From positions 6,274,001 through 6,338,000 of the forward strand of contig NZ_WSRO01000002.1 in NCBI RefSeq assembly GCF_009769735.1: a stretch of DNA of 64,000 bases. The letters are read 5' to 3'. This document shows, piece by piece, positions 16,048 through 25,703 of the stretch. Position 1 is the stretch's first letter, and each line of letters opens with the position of its first letter. The translations under genes and the position numbers were made by a program. This DNA comes from Streptomyces sp. BA2. GTDB taxonomy: Bacteria; Actinomycetota; Actinomycetes; Streptomycetales; Streptomycetaceae. A model generated the notes under the pieces. The model was not told the DNA's origin. It ran no database searches and saw nothing but the letters and a program-made list of their open reading frames with translations.

Positions 16048-17124
16048 ATGTTCGAGGCGGTCGAGGAACTGATCGGTGAGCACGCCGATCTGGAGACAAA
16101 GCTCGCGGACCCCTCGGTCCACGCCGACCAGGCCAACGCGCGCAAGCTCAACAAGCGCTACGCCGAGCTGACCCCGATCGTCTCGACGTACCGCGCCTGG
16201 AAGCAGACCGGCGAGGACATCGCGACGGCCCGTGAACTGGCCGCGGAGGACCCGGAGTTCGCCGCCGAGGTCAAGGAGATGGAGAAGCAGCGCGAGGAGA
16301 TCACCGAGAAGCTGCGGCTCCTCCTGGTGCCCCGCGACCCCAGCGACGACAAGGACGTCATCCTCGAGGTCAAGGCCGGCGCGGGCGGCGACGAGTCCGC
16401 GCTCTTCGCCGGCGACCTCCTGCGCATGTACCTGCGGTACGCGGAGCGCGTGGGCTGGAAGACCGAGATCATCGACGCCACCGAGTCCGAGCTCGGCGGC
16501 TACAAGGACGTCCAGGTCGCCGTGAAGACCAAGGGCGGCAACGGCGCGACCGAGCCCGGCCAGGGCGTCTGGGCGCGGATGAAGTACGAGGGCGGCGTGC
16601 ACCGCGTGCAGCGCGTGCCCTCCACCGAGTCGCAGGGCCGGATCCACACCTCCGCGGCCGGTGTCCTGGTGACGCCCGAGGCCGAGGAGGTCGACGTCGA
16701 GATCCACGCGAACGACCTGCGCATCGACGTCTACCGCTCGTCGGGCCCCGGCGGCCAGTCCGTCAACACGACCGACTCCGCGGTGCGCATCACGCACCTG
16801 CCCACCGGCGTCGTGGCCTCCTGCCAGAACGAGAAGAGCCAGCTGCAGAACAAGGAGCAGGCGATGCGTATTCTGCGCTCCAGGCTCCTTGCCGCGGCGC
16901 AGGAGGAAGCGGAGAGCAAGGCCGCGGACGCCCGTCGCAGCCAGGTCCGCACCGTCGACCGCTCCGAGAAGATCCGGACGTACAACTACCCGGAAAACCG
17001 GATCTCGGACCACCGTGTCGGCTTCAAGGCGTACAACTTGGACCAGGTGCTCGACGGAGACCTCGACGCGGTCATCCAGGCCTGCGTCGACGCGGACTCC
17101 GCGGCCAAGCTCGCGGCAGCTTAA
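16048..17124 (+). CDS. prfA: Peptide chain release factor 1
   Basis: RF1 reads UAA and UAG stop codons and triggers peptide release. Landmarks are the GGQ motif at residues 235-237 ([20 protein letters not shown]), whose Gln is methylated by the next gene's product, and the stop-codon recognition tripeptide in [19 protein letters not shown], here PST in place of the E. coli PAT. The N-terminal coiled-coil domain and the C-terminal [11 protein letters not shown] signature are intact. The length of 358 is normal. CAGGAG precedes the ATG. prmC follows after 36 bases. Confidence 0.97.
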   Translation: MFEAVEELIGEHADLETKLADPSVHADQANARKLNKRYAELTPIVSTYRAWKQTGEDIATARELAAEDPEFAAEVKEMEKQREEITEKLRLLLVPRDPSDDKDVILEVKAGAGGDESALFAGDLLRMYLRYAERVGWKTEIIDATESELGGYKDVQVAVKTKGGNGATEPGQGVWARMKYEGGVHRVQRVPSTESQGRIHTSAAGVLVTPEAEEVDVEIHANDLRIDVYRSSGPGGQSVNTTDSAVRITHLPTGVVASCQNEKSQLQNKEQAMRILRSRLLAAAQEEAESKAADARRSQVRTVDRSEKIRTYNYPENRISDHRVGFKAYNLDQVLDGDLDAVIQACVDADSAAKLAAA

Positions 17125-17160
17125 GCACCCGACAACCGCACTGCCCCCCGGAGGACCAGC

Positions 17161-18006
17161 GTGAACCTGCTGCTCGCGGAAGTGGCCCAGGCCACCCAGC
17201 GGCTGGCCGACGCCGGCGTGCCCTCGCCGCGCAACGACGCGGAGGAGCTTGCCGCCTTCGTGCACGGCGTGAAGCGGGGCGAGCTGCACTCCGTCAAGGA
17301 CTCTGACTTCGACGCCCGCTACTGGGAGACGATCGCGCGCCGTGAGGCCCGCGAGCCCCTCCAGCACATCACCGGGCGCGCCTTCTTCCGCTACCTCGAA
17401 CTTCAGGTCGGGCCCGGCGTCTTCGTGCCGCGGCCGGAGACCGAGTCGGTCGTCGGCTGGGCCATAGACGCCGTGCGCGCGATGGACGTCGTCGAGCCGC
17501 TCATCGTCGATCTCTGCACGGGCTCAGGGGCCATCGCCCTGGCCATGGCGCAGGAGGTCCCGCGCTCGCGCGTGCACGCCGTGGAGCTCTCCGAGGACGC
17601 CCTGAAGTGGACGCGGAAGAACGTCGAGGGGTCCAGGGTCAAGCTCTCCCAGGGTGACGCGCGTGACGCCCTTCCTGAGCTGGAAGGCCAGGTCGACCTC
17701 CTCATCTCGAACCCGCCGTACATCCCGCTCACGGAGTGGGAGTACGTCGCTCCGGAAGCCCGCGACTACGACCCGGAGCTGTCGCTCTTCTCCGGCGAGG
17801 ACGGCCTCGACCTGATCCGCGGCATCGAGCGCACCGCACACCGCCTCCTGCGGCCCGGCGGCGTCGTTGTCATCGAGCACGCCGACACCCAGGGCGGCCA
17901 GGTCCCGTGGATCTTCACCGAGGAGCGGGGCTGGGCGGACGCGGCCGACCACCCCGACCTCAACAACCGGCCGAGGTTCGCGACCGCCCGCAAGGCGATG
18001 CCGTGA
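17161..18006 (+). CDS. prmC: Peptide chain release factor N5-glutamine methyltransferase
   Basis: PrmC methylates the GGQ glutamine of release factors using S-adenosylmethionine. The N-terminal helical domain includes QHITGRAFFRYLEL and VPRPETESVVG. The Rossmann methyltransferase part has VDLCTGSGAIALAMAQ for SAM binding and the NPPY catalytic tetrapeptide in LLISNPPYIPL, which holds the substrate glutamine. The GTG at 17161 follows GGAGG. Placement directly after prfA is conserved and is direct contextual support. Confidence 0.96.
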   Translation: MNLLLAEVAQATQRLADAGVPSPRNDAEELAAFVHGVKRGELHSVKDSDFDARYWETIARREAREPLQHITGRAFFRYLELQVGPGVFVPRPETESVVGWAIDAVRAMDVVEPLIVDLCTGSGAIALAMAQEVPRSRVHAVELSEDALKWTRKNVEGSRVKLSQGDARDALPELEGQVDLLISNPPYIPLTEWEYVAPEARDYDPELSLFSGEDGLDLIRGIERTAHRLLRPGGVVVIEHADTQGGQVPWIFTEERGWADAADHPDLNNRPRFATARKAMP

Positions 18007-18053
18007 GCACCAGCACTTCAAGTCAGCAGTACGTGTACGAGGAGGCCCGTTAG

Positions 18054-18701
18054 ATGGCACGGCGATACGACACCAATGACGCGACCGACCGTACGACCGG
18101 TCTGCGCGAGGCCGCGTCGGCCGTCCGCCGTGGCGAGCTGGTCGTGCTGCCCACCGACACCGTCTACGGGATCGGTGCCGACGCCTTCACGCCGGAGGCG
18201 TGCGCCGACCTGCTCGACGCCAAGGGCCGTGGCCGCAACATGCCCACGCCTGTCCTCATCGGCTCCCCGAACACGCTGCACGGCCTGGTCACCGACTTCT
18301 CCGAGTCGGCCTGGGAGCTCGTCGACGCGTTCTGGCCCGGTGCGCTGACCCTGGTCGCCAAGCAGCAGCCCTCGCTCCAGTGGGACCTCGGGGACACCCG
18401 TGGCACCGTCGCGATCCGGATGCCGCTGCACCCCGTCGCCATCGAACTGCTCACCGAGGTCGGCCCCATGGCGGTCTCCTCGGCGAACCTCACCGGGCAC
18501 CCCGCACCGGAGGACTGTGACGCCGCGCAGGAGATGCTCGGCGACTCCGTCTCCGTGTACCTGGACGGCGGTCCGACGCCGGGCATCGTCCCGTCGTCGA
18601 TCGTGGACGTCACCGGGAAGGTGCCGGTACTGCTGCGCGCGGGTGCCCTGTCTGCGGAGGAGCTCCGCAAGGTGGTACCCGACCTCGAGGTGGCGAATTG
18701 A
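18054..18701 (+). CDS. tsaC: L-threonylcarbamoyladenylate synthase (YrdC/Sua5 family)
   Basis: Makes threonylcarbamoyl-AMP from threonine, bicarbonate and ATP, the first step of t6A modification of ANN-decoding tRNAs. The YrdC fold motifs are present: GELVVLPTDTVYGIGADAF, KGRGRNMPTPVLI, FWPGALTLVAK, VAIRMPLHPVA and VSSANLTGHPA. The length of 215 matches the short form without the Sua5 C-terminal domain. GAGGAGG lies upstream of the ATG. Its stop overlaps the next gene's TTG start. Confidence 0.94.
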   Translation: MARRYDTNDATDRTTGLREAASAVRRGELVVLPTDTVYGIGADAFTPEACADLLDAKGRGRNMPTPVLIGSPNTLHGLVTDFSESAWELVDAFWPGALTLVAKQQPSLQWDLGDTRGTVAIRMPLHPVAIELLTEVGPMAVSSANLTGHPAPEDCDAAQEMLGDSVSVYLDGGPTPGIVPSSIVDVTGKVPVLLRAGALSAEELRKVVPDLEVAN

Positions 18702-19339
18702 CAGCCCCTGAGACGGGGCGTGGCATAGCGGCTTATCCCGATTCGTTCCGCATCCTCCACGTCAGCACCGGCAATGTGTGCCGCTCGCCGATCACTGAGC
18801 GGCTGACCAGGCATGCCCTGGCCGACCGCCTGGGCGATCCCTTCACCGGCGGCCTGATCGTGGAGAGCGCGGGCACGTGGGGGCACGAGGGCGCCCCCAT
18901 GGAGACCAACGCGGAGGCGGTGCTCGCGGACTTCGGCGCGGACGCCTCCGGCTTCAAAGGACGCGAGCTCCTCGACGAGCACGTCATCCGCGCCGACCTC
19001 GTCCTGACGGCGACCCGGGACCACCGGGCGCAGGTCATCTCGATGGGCCACTCGGCGGGGCTTCGCACGTTCACGCTCAAGGAGTTCACGCGGCTCGTGC
19101 GGGCCATAGACCCGGCGACGCTGCCCGACCCCGACGGGGGAGTGGTCGAGCGGGCCAGGGCCCTCGTGCGGGCCGCCGCGGCGCTGCGGGGATGGCTCCT
19201 GGCACCCACGGCCGAGGCGGACGAGGTGTACGACCCCTATGGGGCGCCGCTGCCGTTCTTCCGCTCGGTGGGCGACGAGATCAACGAAGCGCTCGATCCG
19301 GTGGTGACGGCGCTGACGGGCGTGCGGGCCAAGGCTTAA
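18698..19339 (+). CDS. Low-molecular-weight protein tyrosine phosphatase homologue with Ser in place of the catalytic Cys
   Basis: The fold signature is clear: ILHVSTGNVCRSPITERLT at residues 19-37, SAGTW, and the acid-loop DPYGAP near the C-terminus. In active enzymes the P-loop is C-x5-R (for example VCLGNICRS), where the first Cys is the nucleophile. Here that position is Ser23 while the later Cys28 and Arg29 remain. The general-acid Asp is kept. It is therefore probably a phosphotyrosine binder, a weak or altered phosphatase, or an enzyme with a different reaction. The TTG start overlaps the tsaC stop (TTGA), indicating translational coupling. The C-terminal part is longer than in typical 150-residue enzymes (213 residues). 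Confidence 0.85.
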   Translation: MTAPETGRGIAAYPDSFRILHVSTGNVCRSPITERLTRHALADRLGDPFTGGLIVESAGTWGHEGAPMETNAEAVLADFGADASGFKGRELLDEHVIRADLVLTATRDHRAQVISMGHSAGLRTFTLKEFTRLVRAIDPATLPDPDGGVVERARALVRAAAALRGWLLAPTAEADEVYDPYGAPLPFFRSVGDEINEALDPVVTALTGVRAKA

Positions 19340-19436
19340 ACCTTTCTCTTCGAAAGGCGAGCTGACGCCGCGCGTGCACCGTGTGGCAGGCCTACATTGG
19401 AGGGACCCTCAACCCTCGCGAGGCCCGGAGCCCAAG

Positions 19437-20708
19437 ATGCCGGTCAGCACCGCACCCACCGCCGCCCCGACGGCGCCCGCTGACTTCGACGCGCTGCGCC
19501 GCGCGGACCCCCAGATGGCGGAGATCCTCCTCGCCGAGCAGGAGCGGCAGGCGTCCTGCCTCCAGCTCATCGCGGCGGAGAACTTCACCTCACCGGCGGT
19601 GCTCGCCGCCCTGGGCTCGCCCCTCGCCAACAAGTACGCCGAGGGCTACCCCGGCGCCCGCCACCACGGCGGCTGCGAGCTGGTGGACGTCGCCGAGCGC
19701 ATCGCCATCGACCGCGCCAAGGCCCTGTTCGGCGCCGAGCACGCCAATGTGCAGCCGCACTCCGGCTCCTCCGCGGTCCTCGCCGCGTACGCCGCCCTGC
19801 TGCGCCCCGGCGACACCGTCCTCGCCATGGGCCTTCCGTACGGCGGCCACCTCACGCACGGCTCGCCGTCGAACTTCTCCGGGCGCTGGTTCGACTTCGT
19901 GGGCTACGGCGTAGACCCGGACAGCGGCCTCATCGACTACGACCAGGTCCGCGTCCTGGCCCGCTCGCACAAGCCGAAGGCCATCGTCTGCGGCTCCATC
20001 GCCTACCCCCGGCACATCGACTACGCGGCCTTCCGCGACATCGCCGACGACGTCGGCGCGTACCTCATCGCCGACGCCGCCCACCCGCTCGGCCTGATCG
20101 CCGGGGGAGCGGCCCCGAGCCCCGTGCCGTACGCCGACGTCGTCTGCGCCACGACCCACAAGGTGCTCCGCGGCCCGCGCGGCGGCCTGATCCTGTGCGG
20201 GACGGAGCTCGCTTCCCGTATCGACCGGGCCGTGTTCCCCTTCACGCAGGGTGGCGCGCAGATGCACACGATCGCTGCCAAGGCCGTCGCGTTCGGCGAG
20301 GCGGAGACCCCGGCCTTCACCGCGTACGCCCATCAGGTCGTCACCAACGCCCGCATCCTCGCCCAGGCACTTGCCGCCGCGGGCTGCGCGATCACCACCG
20401 GCGGCACCGACACGCACCTGATCCTGGCCGACCCGGCGCCCCTGGGCATCGACGCACAGACCGCCCGCGGCAGACTCGCCGCCTGCGGCCTCGTCCTGGA
20501 CACCTGCGCCCTGCCGTACGCCGACGGACGCGGCCTGCGCCTGGGCACCGCGGCCGTCAGCACGCAGGGCATGGGGGACGCGGAGATGGTGCGGATCGCC
20601 GGGCTCTTCGCCGACGCGGTGGGTGAGGGATCCAAGGAGGCGAACGACTCGAAAGTACGAGAGGAAGTGCGTGAACTGGTGGGCAGATTTCCGCCGTATA
20701 CGGCCTAG
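19437..20708 (+). CDS. glyA: Serine hydroxymethyltransferase (divergent)
   Basis: A PLP fold-type I enzyme that interconverts serine and glycine with tetrahydrofolate. Conserved pieces include LIAAENFTSPAVL, NKYAEGYPG, VQPHSGSSAVLAAY, GHLTHGSP and the PLP lysine near K242 in TTHKVLRGPRGG. Departures from canonical GlyA are notable: the usual RYYGG becomes RHHGG (residues 75-79), losing a tyrosine important for folate/substrate chemistry, and the DxAH region reads DAAHPLGLIAGG. This may be a second, specialised copy, with a standard glyA elsewhere in the genome. The ATG at 19437 follows GGAG; an upstream in-frame ATG at 19374 would add an unlikely extension. Confidence 0.88.
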   Translation: MPVSTAPTAAPTAPADFDALRRADPQMAEILLAEQERQASCLQLIAAENFTSPAVLAALGSPLANKYAEGYPGARHHGGCELVDVAERIAIDRAKALFGAEHANVQPHSGSSAVLAAYAALLRPGDTVLAMGLPYGGHLTHGSPSNFSGRWFDFVGYGVDPDSGLIDYDQVRVLARSHKPKAIVCGSIAYPRHIDYAAFRDIADDVGAYLIADAAHPLGLIAGGAAPSPVPYADVVCATTHKVLRGPRGGLILCGTELASRIDRAVFPFTQGGAQMHTIAAKAVAFGEAETPAFTAYAHQVVTNARILAQALAAAGCAITTGGTDTHLILADPAPLGIDAQTARGRLAACGLVLDTCALPYADGRGLRLGTAAVSTQGMGDAEMVRIAGLFADAVGEGSKEANDSKVREEVRELVGRFPPYTA

Positions 20709-20838
20709 GTCGGGGTAGACGCGTCAGGGGAAGGCACGTACTCGTGCAACCATCGTCGCTACCCGGAAGTCCCCCATCACATGCACGCAGAGCTAGGGTG
20801 TGGGGCTGAGATGGCCAGCGATACCTGTGGGGAAGCCC

Positions 20839-22173
20839 GTGCGTGAATACCTGCTGACGCTCTGCATCACGGCCGCGGTGACTTACCTGCTGACCGGCCC
20901 GGTGCGGAAGTTCGCGATCGTGGCCGGCGCCATGCCGGAGATCCGCGCCCGCGACGTGCACCGGGAGCCCACGCCCCGGCTCGGCGGTATCGCGATGTTC
21001 TTCGGGTTGTGCGCCGGTCTCCTCGTCGCCGACCACCTGCCGAATCTGAACGACGTCTTCGAGCGGTCCAACGAACCGCGCGCGCTGCTCTCCGGTGCCG
21101 CGCTGATCTGGCTGATCGGCGTCCTGGACGACAAGTTCGAGATCGACGCCCTGATCAAGCTGGGCGGCCAGATGATCGCCGCCGGCGTCATGGTCCTCCA
21201 GGGCCTGACGATCCTGTGGATCCCGGTCCCTGGCTACGGCATGGTCCTCCTGGACCAGGGCCAGGGCACGCTCCTGACGGTCGCGCTCGTCGTGATCACC
21301 ATCAACGCGGTGAACTTCGTGGACGGCCTCGACGGCCTGGCGGCGGGCATGGTGTGCATCGCGGCGACGGCGTTCTTCCTCTACGCCTACCGCCTCTGGT
21401 ACGGGTACGGCATCGAGGCCGCGGCCCCCGCGACGCTCTTCGCCGCGATCCTCATCGGCATGTGCATGGGCTTCCTGCCGCACAACATCCATCCCGCCAG
21501 GATCTTCATGGGGGACTCGGGGTCGATGCTGATCGGCCTCGTCCTCGCGGCGGGTGCGATCTCCGCCACAGGCCAGATCGACGGCGACGCCCTGAAGCTG
21601 AACTTCGGCGGCACCCGCGATGCCACGCACGCGATGCTTCCGGTCTTCATCCCGCTCCTGATGCCGCTGACGATCATCGCGATCCCGTTCGCCGACCTGG
21701 TCCTCGCGATCGTCCGGCGTACGTGGAACGGCAAGTCGCCGTTCGCCGCCGACCGCGGCCACCTCCACCACCGCCTCCTGGAGATCGGCCACTCCCACAG
21801 CCGCGCGGTGCTGATCATGTACTTCTGGTCGGCGCTCATCGGCTTCGGCACGGTGGCCTACTCGGTCCACTCGGCCAGCATGTGGATCTTGTTCGCGATC
21901 GTCGCCCTGAGCGCGGTCGGCCTCGTGCTGCTCCTGCTGCCGCGGTTCACCCCGCACATCCCGGGCTGGGCCGAGTCCTTCGTACCGCCGCGTTACCGGC
22001 GGCGCGGGAGGGCTGCCGCTGACGTCTCCGCGACGGAGGCGACGGACGAGGGGGACGTGACGGATGTGGCGGCGGGTGACCGTCCTCCGGTCGAGTCAGG
22101 CGTCAACGGGGCGACGGCGGTCGGCACCCGCTCGCGCTTCGAGGATCGGCACAAGGCGGAGTCGTCGAGCTGA
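20839..22173 (+). CDS. wecA: Undecaprenyl-phosphate GlcNAc-1-phosphate transferase (WecA/TagO family)
   Basis: An integral membrane enzyme that moves GlcNAc-1-phosphate from UDP-GlcNAc to undecaprenyl phosphate, the first step of teichoic-acid or arabinogalactan-type wall polymers. There are about 11 hydrophobic segments. Family motifs are DVHREPTPRLGGIAM, the first Asp pair LDDKFEIDALIKL, NFVDGLDGLAAGM, MGDSGSMLIG, and the cytoplasmic HIGH-like loop DRGHLHHRLLEIGHS. The C-terminal ~50 residues are polar and poorly conserved. The GTG at 20839 (VREYLLTLCI) is chosen because the first membrane helix starts there. In mycobacteria the homologue (rfe) also precedes the atp operon. It supplies the lipid-linked chains used by the LCP ligase. 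Confidence 0.92.
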   Translation: MREYLLTLCITAAVTYLLTGPVRKFAIVAGAMPEIRARDVHREPTPRLGGIAMFFGLCAGLLVADHLPNLNDVFERSNEPRALLSGAALIWLIGVLDDKFEIDALIKLGGQMIAAGVMVLQGLTILWIPVPGYGMVLLDQGQGTLLTVALVVITINAVNFVDGLDGLAAGMVCIAATAFFLYAYRLWYGYGIEAAAPATLFAAILIGMCMGFLPHNIHPARIFMGDSGSMLIGLVLAAGAISATGQIDGDALKLNFGGTRDATHAMLPVFIPLLMPLTIIAIPFADLVLAIVRRTWNGKSPFAADRGHLHHRLLEIGHSHSRAVLIMYFWSALIGFGTVAYSVHSASMWILFAIVALSAVGLVLLLLPRFTPHIPGWAESFVPPRYRRRGRAAADVSATEATDEGDVTDVAAGDRPPVESGVNGATAVGTRSRFEDRHKAESSS

Positions 22174-22299
22174 CGGCGGCCGTCAAACTCGCCCAATACC
22201 AGACAAGTTGCCGCGCTGCGTGCACATACGCGCGGGTTAACTCTCATGTGTGACGGCGAGCACACCTGGCAGGTAAAGACCTCATCAAATAGTTTGTGA

Positions 22300-22305
22300 T
22301 ACCGT
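22300..22305 (+). promoter_or_regulatory. Possible vegetative promoter of the atp operon
   Basis: TACCGT at 22300-22305 fits a TANNNT -10 box. AAGACC at 22276-22281 is 18 bases upstream and is a weak -35. The local sequence (ATCAAATAGTTTGTGATA) is unusually AT-rich for this genome, and no better candidate is seen between tagO/wecA and atpI. Confidence 0.3.
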
Positions 22306-22433
22306 TCACGAAACCAGGGGATAGAGCCGAAGGACCGTAGTGCGACGGTCCATTGGCCCGAGGGACACTCTCGACCCCGGACTACGCTCGTCCATGACGA
22401 CACCCTGCCCCCATCAGTAAGCGGAGCGCCGCC

Positions 22434-22871
22434 ATGCCGTCTCAAGACACCCGAACACTCCTTCAGTCCGCCGTACCCACAGCTGCCGCCGGTGTCATCA
22501 CCGCCGCGGTCAGCGCCGTGGTCGCGGGCGGCAAGGGAGCGCTCGGGGCGGTCGTCGGCACGCTGGTCGTCATCGCCTTCATGGGGCTCGGGATGTTCGT
22601 ACTCCAACGCACGGCGAAATCGCTTCCGCAGTTGTTCCAGGCGATGGGGCTGATGCTCTACGTCGCCCAACTCCTGCTGCTTCTTGTCTTCGTGGCTCTC
22701 TTCAAGGACACCACGTTGTTCAACCCCAAGGCTTTCGCCGTGGGTCTTGTGGTCGCGACCGTCGTGTGGATGGCGTCGCAGGCCCGCGCGTTCATGAAAG
22801 CCAAGATCCTTTACGTCGAACCCGACTCCGAGCAGAAGGACAAGCCGGAGAAGTCGGGGTCCTCGACGTGA
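22434..22871 (+). CDS. atpI: ATP synthase subunit I (assembly protein)
   Basis: A 145-residue membrane protein with four predicted helices (VPTAAAGVITAAVSAVVAG, AVVGTLVVIAFMGLGMFV, AMGLMLYVAQLLLLLVF, FAVGLVVATVVWMASQ) in the atpI position before atpB. AtpI assists c-ring assembly and Mg2+ supply in other bacteria; sequence conservation is low, so the call rests mainly on topology and position. The tail is charged (EQKDKPEKSGSST). GGAGCG precedes the ATG. Confidence 0.85.
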   Translation: MPSQDTRTLLQSAVPTAAAGVITAAVSAVVAGGKGALGAVVGTLVVIAFMGLGMFVLQRTAKSLPQLFQAMGLMLYVAQLLLLLVFVALFKDTTLFNPKAFAVGLVVATVVWMASQARAFMKAKILYVEPDSEQKDKPEKSGSST

Positions 22872-23099
22872 AGGGTAGGGCCGGGATAAATGCGCGTTCG
22901 AGATGCTGCTATCGTCCGGTGCCAACTGCGGCACTGCTGGCGCGGGCATCTGAGCTGACGCCTGCACGTTCGCGAGGCTCGATGCCTGAACGCCGCGCCC
23001 ACATCCGAAACACCAGTCTGGTGCCGAATCGCGGCTGCGCGCCGCGCCGACACGACAACGAGGTTGCCGTACCTATGCGTCACGCCGAAGGAGCCCGCG

Positions 23100-23918
23100 G
23101 TGAGTGCTGACCAAACTGAGCTCGCCTTTGACTGGAGCTGTCGGATCATGTCCGACAACGGCTGTGGCTTCCCGGCTCCGGGCCTGCACTCGTTCCTCTT
23201 CAAGCCGATCTTCGAGGTCGGCGGGTTCGAGTTCAACAAGGTCATGCTGCTCGCCCTGCTGACGACCCTCGTCGTGGTCAGCTTCTTCTATCTGGCGTTC
23301 GGCAAGGCCAAGGTCGTCCCGGGCAAGCTGCAGATGATCGGTGAGGCCGGCTACGACTTCGTACGCCGCGGCATCGTCTACGAGACGATGGGCAAGAAGG
23401 AGGGCGAGAAGTACGTCCCCCTGATGGTCTCGATGTTCTTCTTCATCTGGATCATGAACATCTGGTCCGTGATCCCGCTGACCCAGTTCCCGGTCTCGTC
23501 GGTCATCGCGTACCCGATCATCCTCGCGGCCGTCGTCTACTTCATCTGGGTGCCTCTCACCTTCAAGCGCCACGGGTTCGTCGGCGGCTGGAAGAACATC
23601 ACCGGCTACGACGCCTCGCTGGGCCCGATCAAGTGGCTCGTGTCGTTCATCGAGTTCTTCTCGAACCTGCTCGTGCGTCCCTTCACGCACGCCGTGCGAC
23701 TCTTCGCCAACATGTTCGCCGGTCACCTGATGCTGGTGATGTTCACCGTCGCCTCCTGGTACCTGCTGAACAGCTGGATGATCCCGGCCGCCGGTGTCTC
23801 GTTCGTGATGACCATCGTCATGATCCTCTTCGAACTTTTCGTGCAGGCGGTCCAGGCGTACGTCTTCGTGCTCCTCTCCGCCACCTACATTCAGGGCGCT
23901 CTCGCCGAGCACCACTGA
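23100..23918 (+). CDS. atpB: ATP synthase subunit a
   Basis: The proton-channel stator subunit of F0. The conserved Arg that faces the c-ring carboxylate lies in NLLVRPFTHAVRLFANMFAGH; the partner motif is VQAVQAYVFVLLSATYIQGA. Five or six membrane helices are evident. The GTG at 23100 is preferred to the upstream ATG at 23064 because AAGGAG is seven bases before it. The 272-residue length is normal. Confidence 0.95.
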   Translation: MSADQTELAFDWSCRIMSDNGCGFPAPGLHSFLFKPIFEVGGFEFNKVMLLALLTTLVVVSFFYLAFGKAKVVPGKLQMIGEAGYDFVRRGIVYETMGKKEGEKYVPLMVSMFFFIWIMNIWSVIPLTQFPVSSVIAYPIILAAVVYFIWVPLTFKRHGFVGGWKNITGYDASLGPIKWLVSFIEFFSNLLVRPFTHAVRLFANMFAGHLMLVMFTVASWYLLNSWMIPAAGVSFVMTIVMILFELFVQAVQAYVFVLLSATYIQGALAEHH

Positions 23919-24236
<318 letters not shown>

Positions 24237-24274
24237 TCACTGCTTACTGACACTTTTCGACGAAAGGCATTGAT

Positions 24275-24823
24275 GTGATCGCCAACCTGGTTCAGCTGGC
24301 GGCCGAGGAAGAGCAGAACCCGCTCGTCCCGCCGGGTCCTGAGCTGCTCGTCGGCGCCATCGCCTTCGCCATCGTCTTCTTCTTCTTCTGGAAGAAGCTC
24401 CTCCCGAACATCAACAAGGTTCTGGAAGAGCGCCGGGAGTCGATCGAAGGCGGTATCGAGAAGGCCGAGGCCGCTCAGACCGAGGCCCAGAGCGTTCTTG
24501 AGCAGTACAAGGCTCAGCTCGCCGAGGCTCGGCACGAGGCCGCGCGTCTGCGCCAGGAGGCGCAGGAGCAGGGCGCCCAGCTCATCGCCGAGATGCGTGC
24601 CGAAGGCCAGCGGCAGCGCGAGGAGATCGTCGCCGCAGGTCACACGCAGCTCGCTGCCGACCGCAAGGCCGCCGCGCAGTCGCTGCGTCAGGACGTGGGC
24701 CAGCTGGCCACCGACCTGGCCGGCAAGCTCGTCGGTGAGTCCCTCGAGGACTCCGCTCGGCAGAGCCGCACCATCGACCGTTTCCTCGACGAGCTCGAGG
24801 AGAAGGCCGAGGCGGCTCGATGA
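24275..24823 (+). CDS. atpF: ATP synthase subunit b
   Basis: The peripheral-stalk subunit: one N-terminal membrane helix (LLVGAIAFAIVFFFFWKKLL, residues ~28-47) followed by a long charged helix that dimerises and reaches F1. 182 residues, GTG start. Its TGA overlaps the atpH ATG (ATGA), indicating coupled translation of the two stalk proteins. Confidence 0.95.
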   Translation: MIANLVQLAAEEEQNPLVPPGPELLVGAIAFAIVFFFFWKKLLPNINKVLEERRESIEGGIEKAEAAQTEAQSVLEQYKAQLAEARHEAARLRQEAQEQGAQLIAEMRAEGQRQREEIVAAGHTQLAADRKAAAQSLRQDVGQLATDLAGKLVGESLEDSARQSRTIDRFLDELEEKAEAAR

Positions 24824-25641
24824 CAGCGCACGGAGCCAGCCGCGAGGCCCTCGCGGCCGCGCGCGAGCGTCTCGACGCGCTGACCGACAACACCTCGGTG
24901 GACGTGCGGCAGCTGGCGGACGAGCTCGCCTCGGTCACCGCGCTGCTGGGCCGCGAGGTCTCGCTGCGCCGGGTCCTGACCGACCCGTCGCAGTCCGGTG
25001 AGGCCAAGGCCGAGCTCGCCGGGCGGCTGCTCGGCGGGCAGGTGGGCGGCGAGACCGCCGACCTGGTGGCCGGCCTGGTCCGCTCGCGCTGGTCGCAGTC
25101 GCGTGACCTGGTGGACGCCGTCGAGGAGCTCACCAACCTCGCCGAGCTGACCGGTGCGCAGAAGTCCGGCGCGCTGGACGACGTCGAGGACGAGCTGTTC
25201 CGGTTCGGCCGGATCGTCTCCTCGAACACCGGCCTCCGGTCCGCGCTGACCGACCGCGCCGCCACCGGTGCGGCCAAGAGCGAGCTGCTGCGCAGCCTGC
25301 TCGGTGGCCGGGCGAACGAGGTGACGGAGCGGCTCGTCGAGCGCCTCGTGACCGCGCCCCGTGGACGTAGCCTGGAGTCGGGACTCGAGTCCCTCTCCAA
25401 GCTGGCCGCGGACCGCCGCAGCCGGATGGTCGCCGTCGTCACTTCGGCTGTTCCGCTCTCGGACCAGCAGAAGCAGCGCCTCGGCGCCGCCCTCGCGAAG
25501 GTCTACGGCCGCCAGATGCACCTGAACCTCGACGTGGACCCCGAGGTCCTCGGCGGGATCACGGTGCAGGTCGGCGACGAGATCATCAACGGCAGCATCG
25601 CGGACCGCCTCGAGGACGCACACCGCCGCATGGCGAGCTAG
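24820..25641 (+). CDS. atpH: ATP synthase subunit delta
   Basis: Joins the peripheral stalk to the top of F1. The C-terminal half carries the family signature ([30 protein letters not shown] written here in two parts: [20 protein letters not shown] and [17 protein letters not shown]). At 273 residues it is longer than the ~177 of E. coli, which is usual in Streptomyces; the extra N-terminal part is helical. Mycobacteria go further and fuse a b-like segment. The 127-bp gap to atpA contains two hairpins. Confidence 0.93.
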   Translation: MTAHGASREALAAARERLDALTDNTSVDVRQLADELASVTALLGREVSLRRVLTDPSQSGEAKAELAGRLLGGQVGGETADLVAGLVRSRWSQSRDLVDAVEELTNLAELTGAQKSGALDDVEDELFRFGRIVSSNTGLRSALTDRAATGAAKSELLRSLLGGRANEVTERLVERLVTAPRGRSLESGLESLSKLAADRRSRMVAVVTSAVPLSDQQKQRLGAALAKVYGRQMHLNLDVDPEVLGGITVQVGDEIINGSIADRLEDAHRRMAS

Positions 25642-25664
25642 CAGTAACTCAAAACGTAGGAATG

Positions 25665-25683
25665 ACGGCCCTAGTTGGGCCGT
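25665..25683 (+). other. Intercistronic hairpin 1 (atpH-atpA)
   Basis: ACGGCCC pairs perfectly with GGGCCGT around a TAGTT loop. It lies between delta (one per complex) and alpha (three per complex), so RNA processing or stabilisation that favours alpha is a reasonable inference. Confidence 0.55.
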
Positions 25684-25703
25684 GCAGAGGATTCACCTCT
25701 TAC

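Noticed and set aside
19340..19436. Glycine or other riboswitch before the SHMT gene
   Set aside because: The 97-base gap holds only a small CCTTTC/GAAAGG stem; no aptamer-like conserved core.
20746..20775. Second SigE-like promoter before the TagO/WecA gene (GCAACC then AGTC)
   Set aside because: The -10 half lacks the CGTC core, so the match is too weak to list as a feature.
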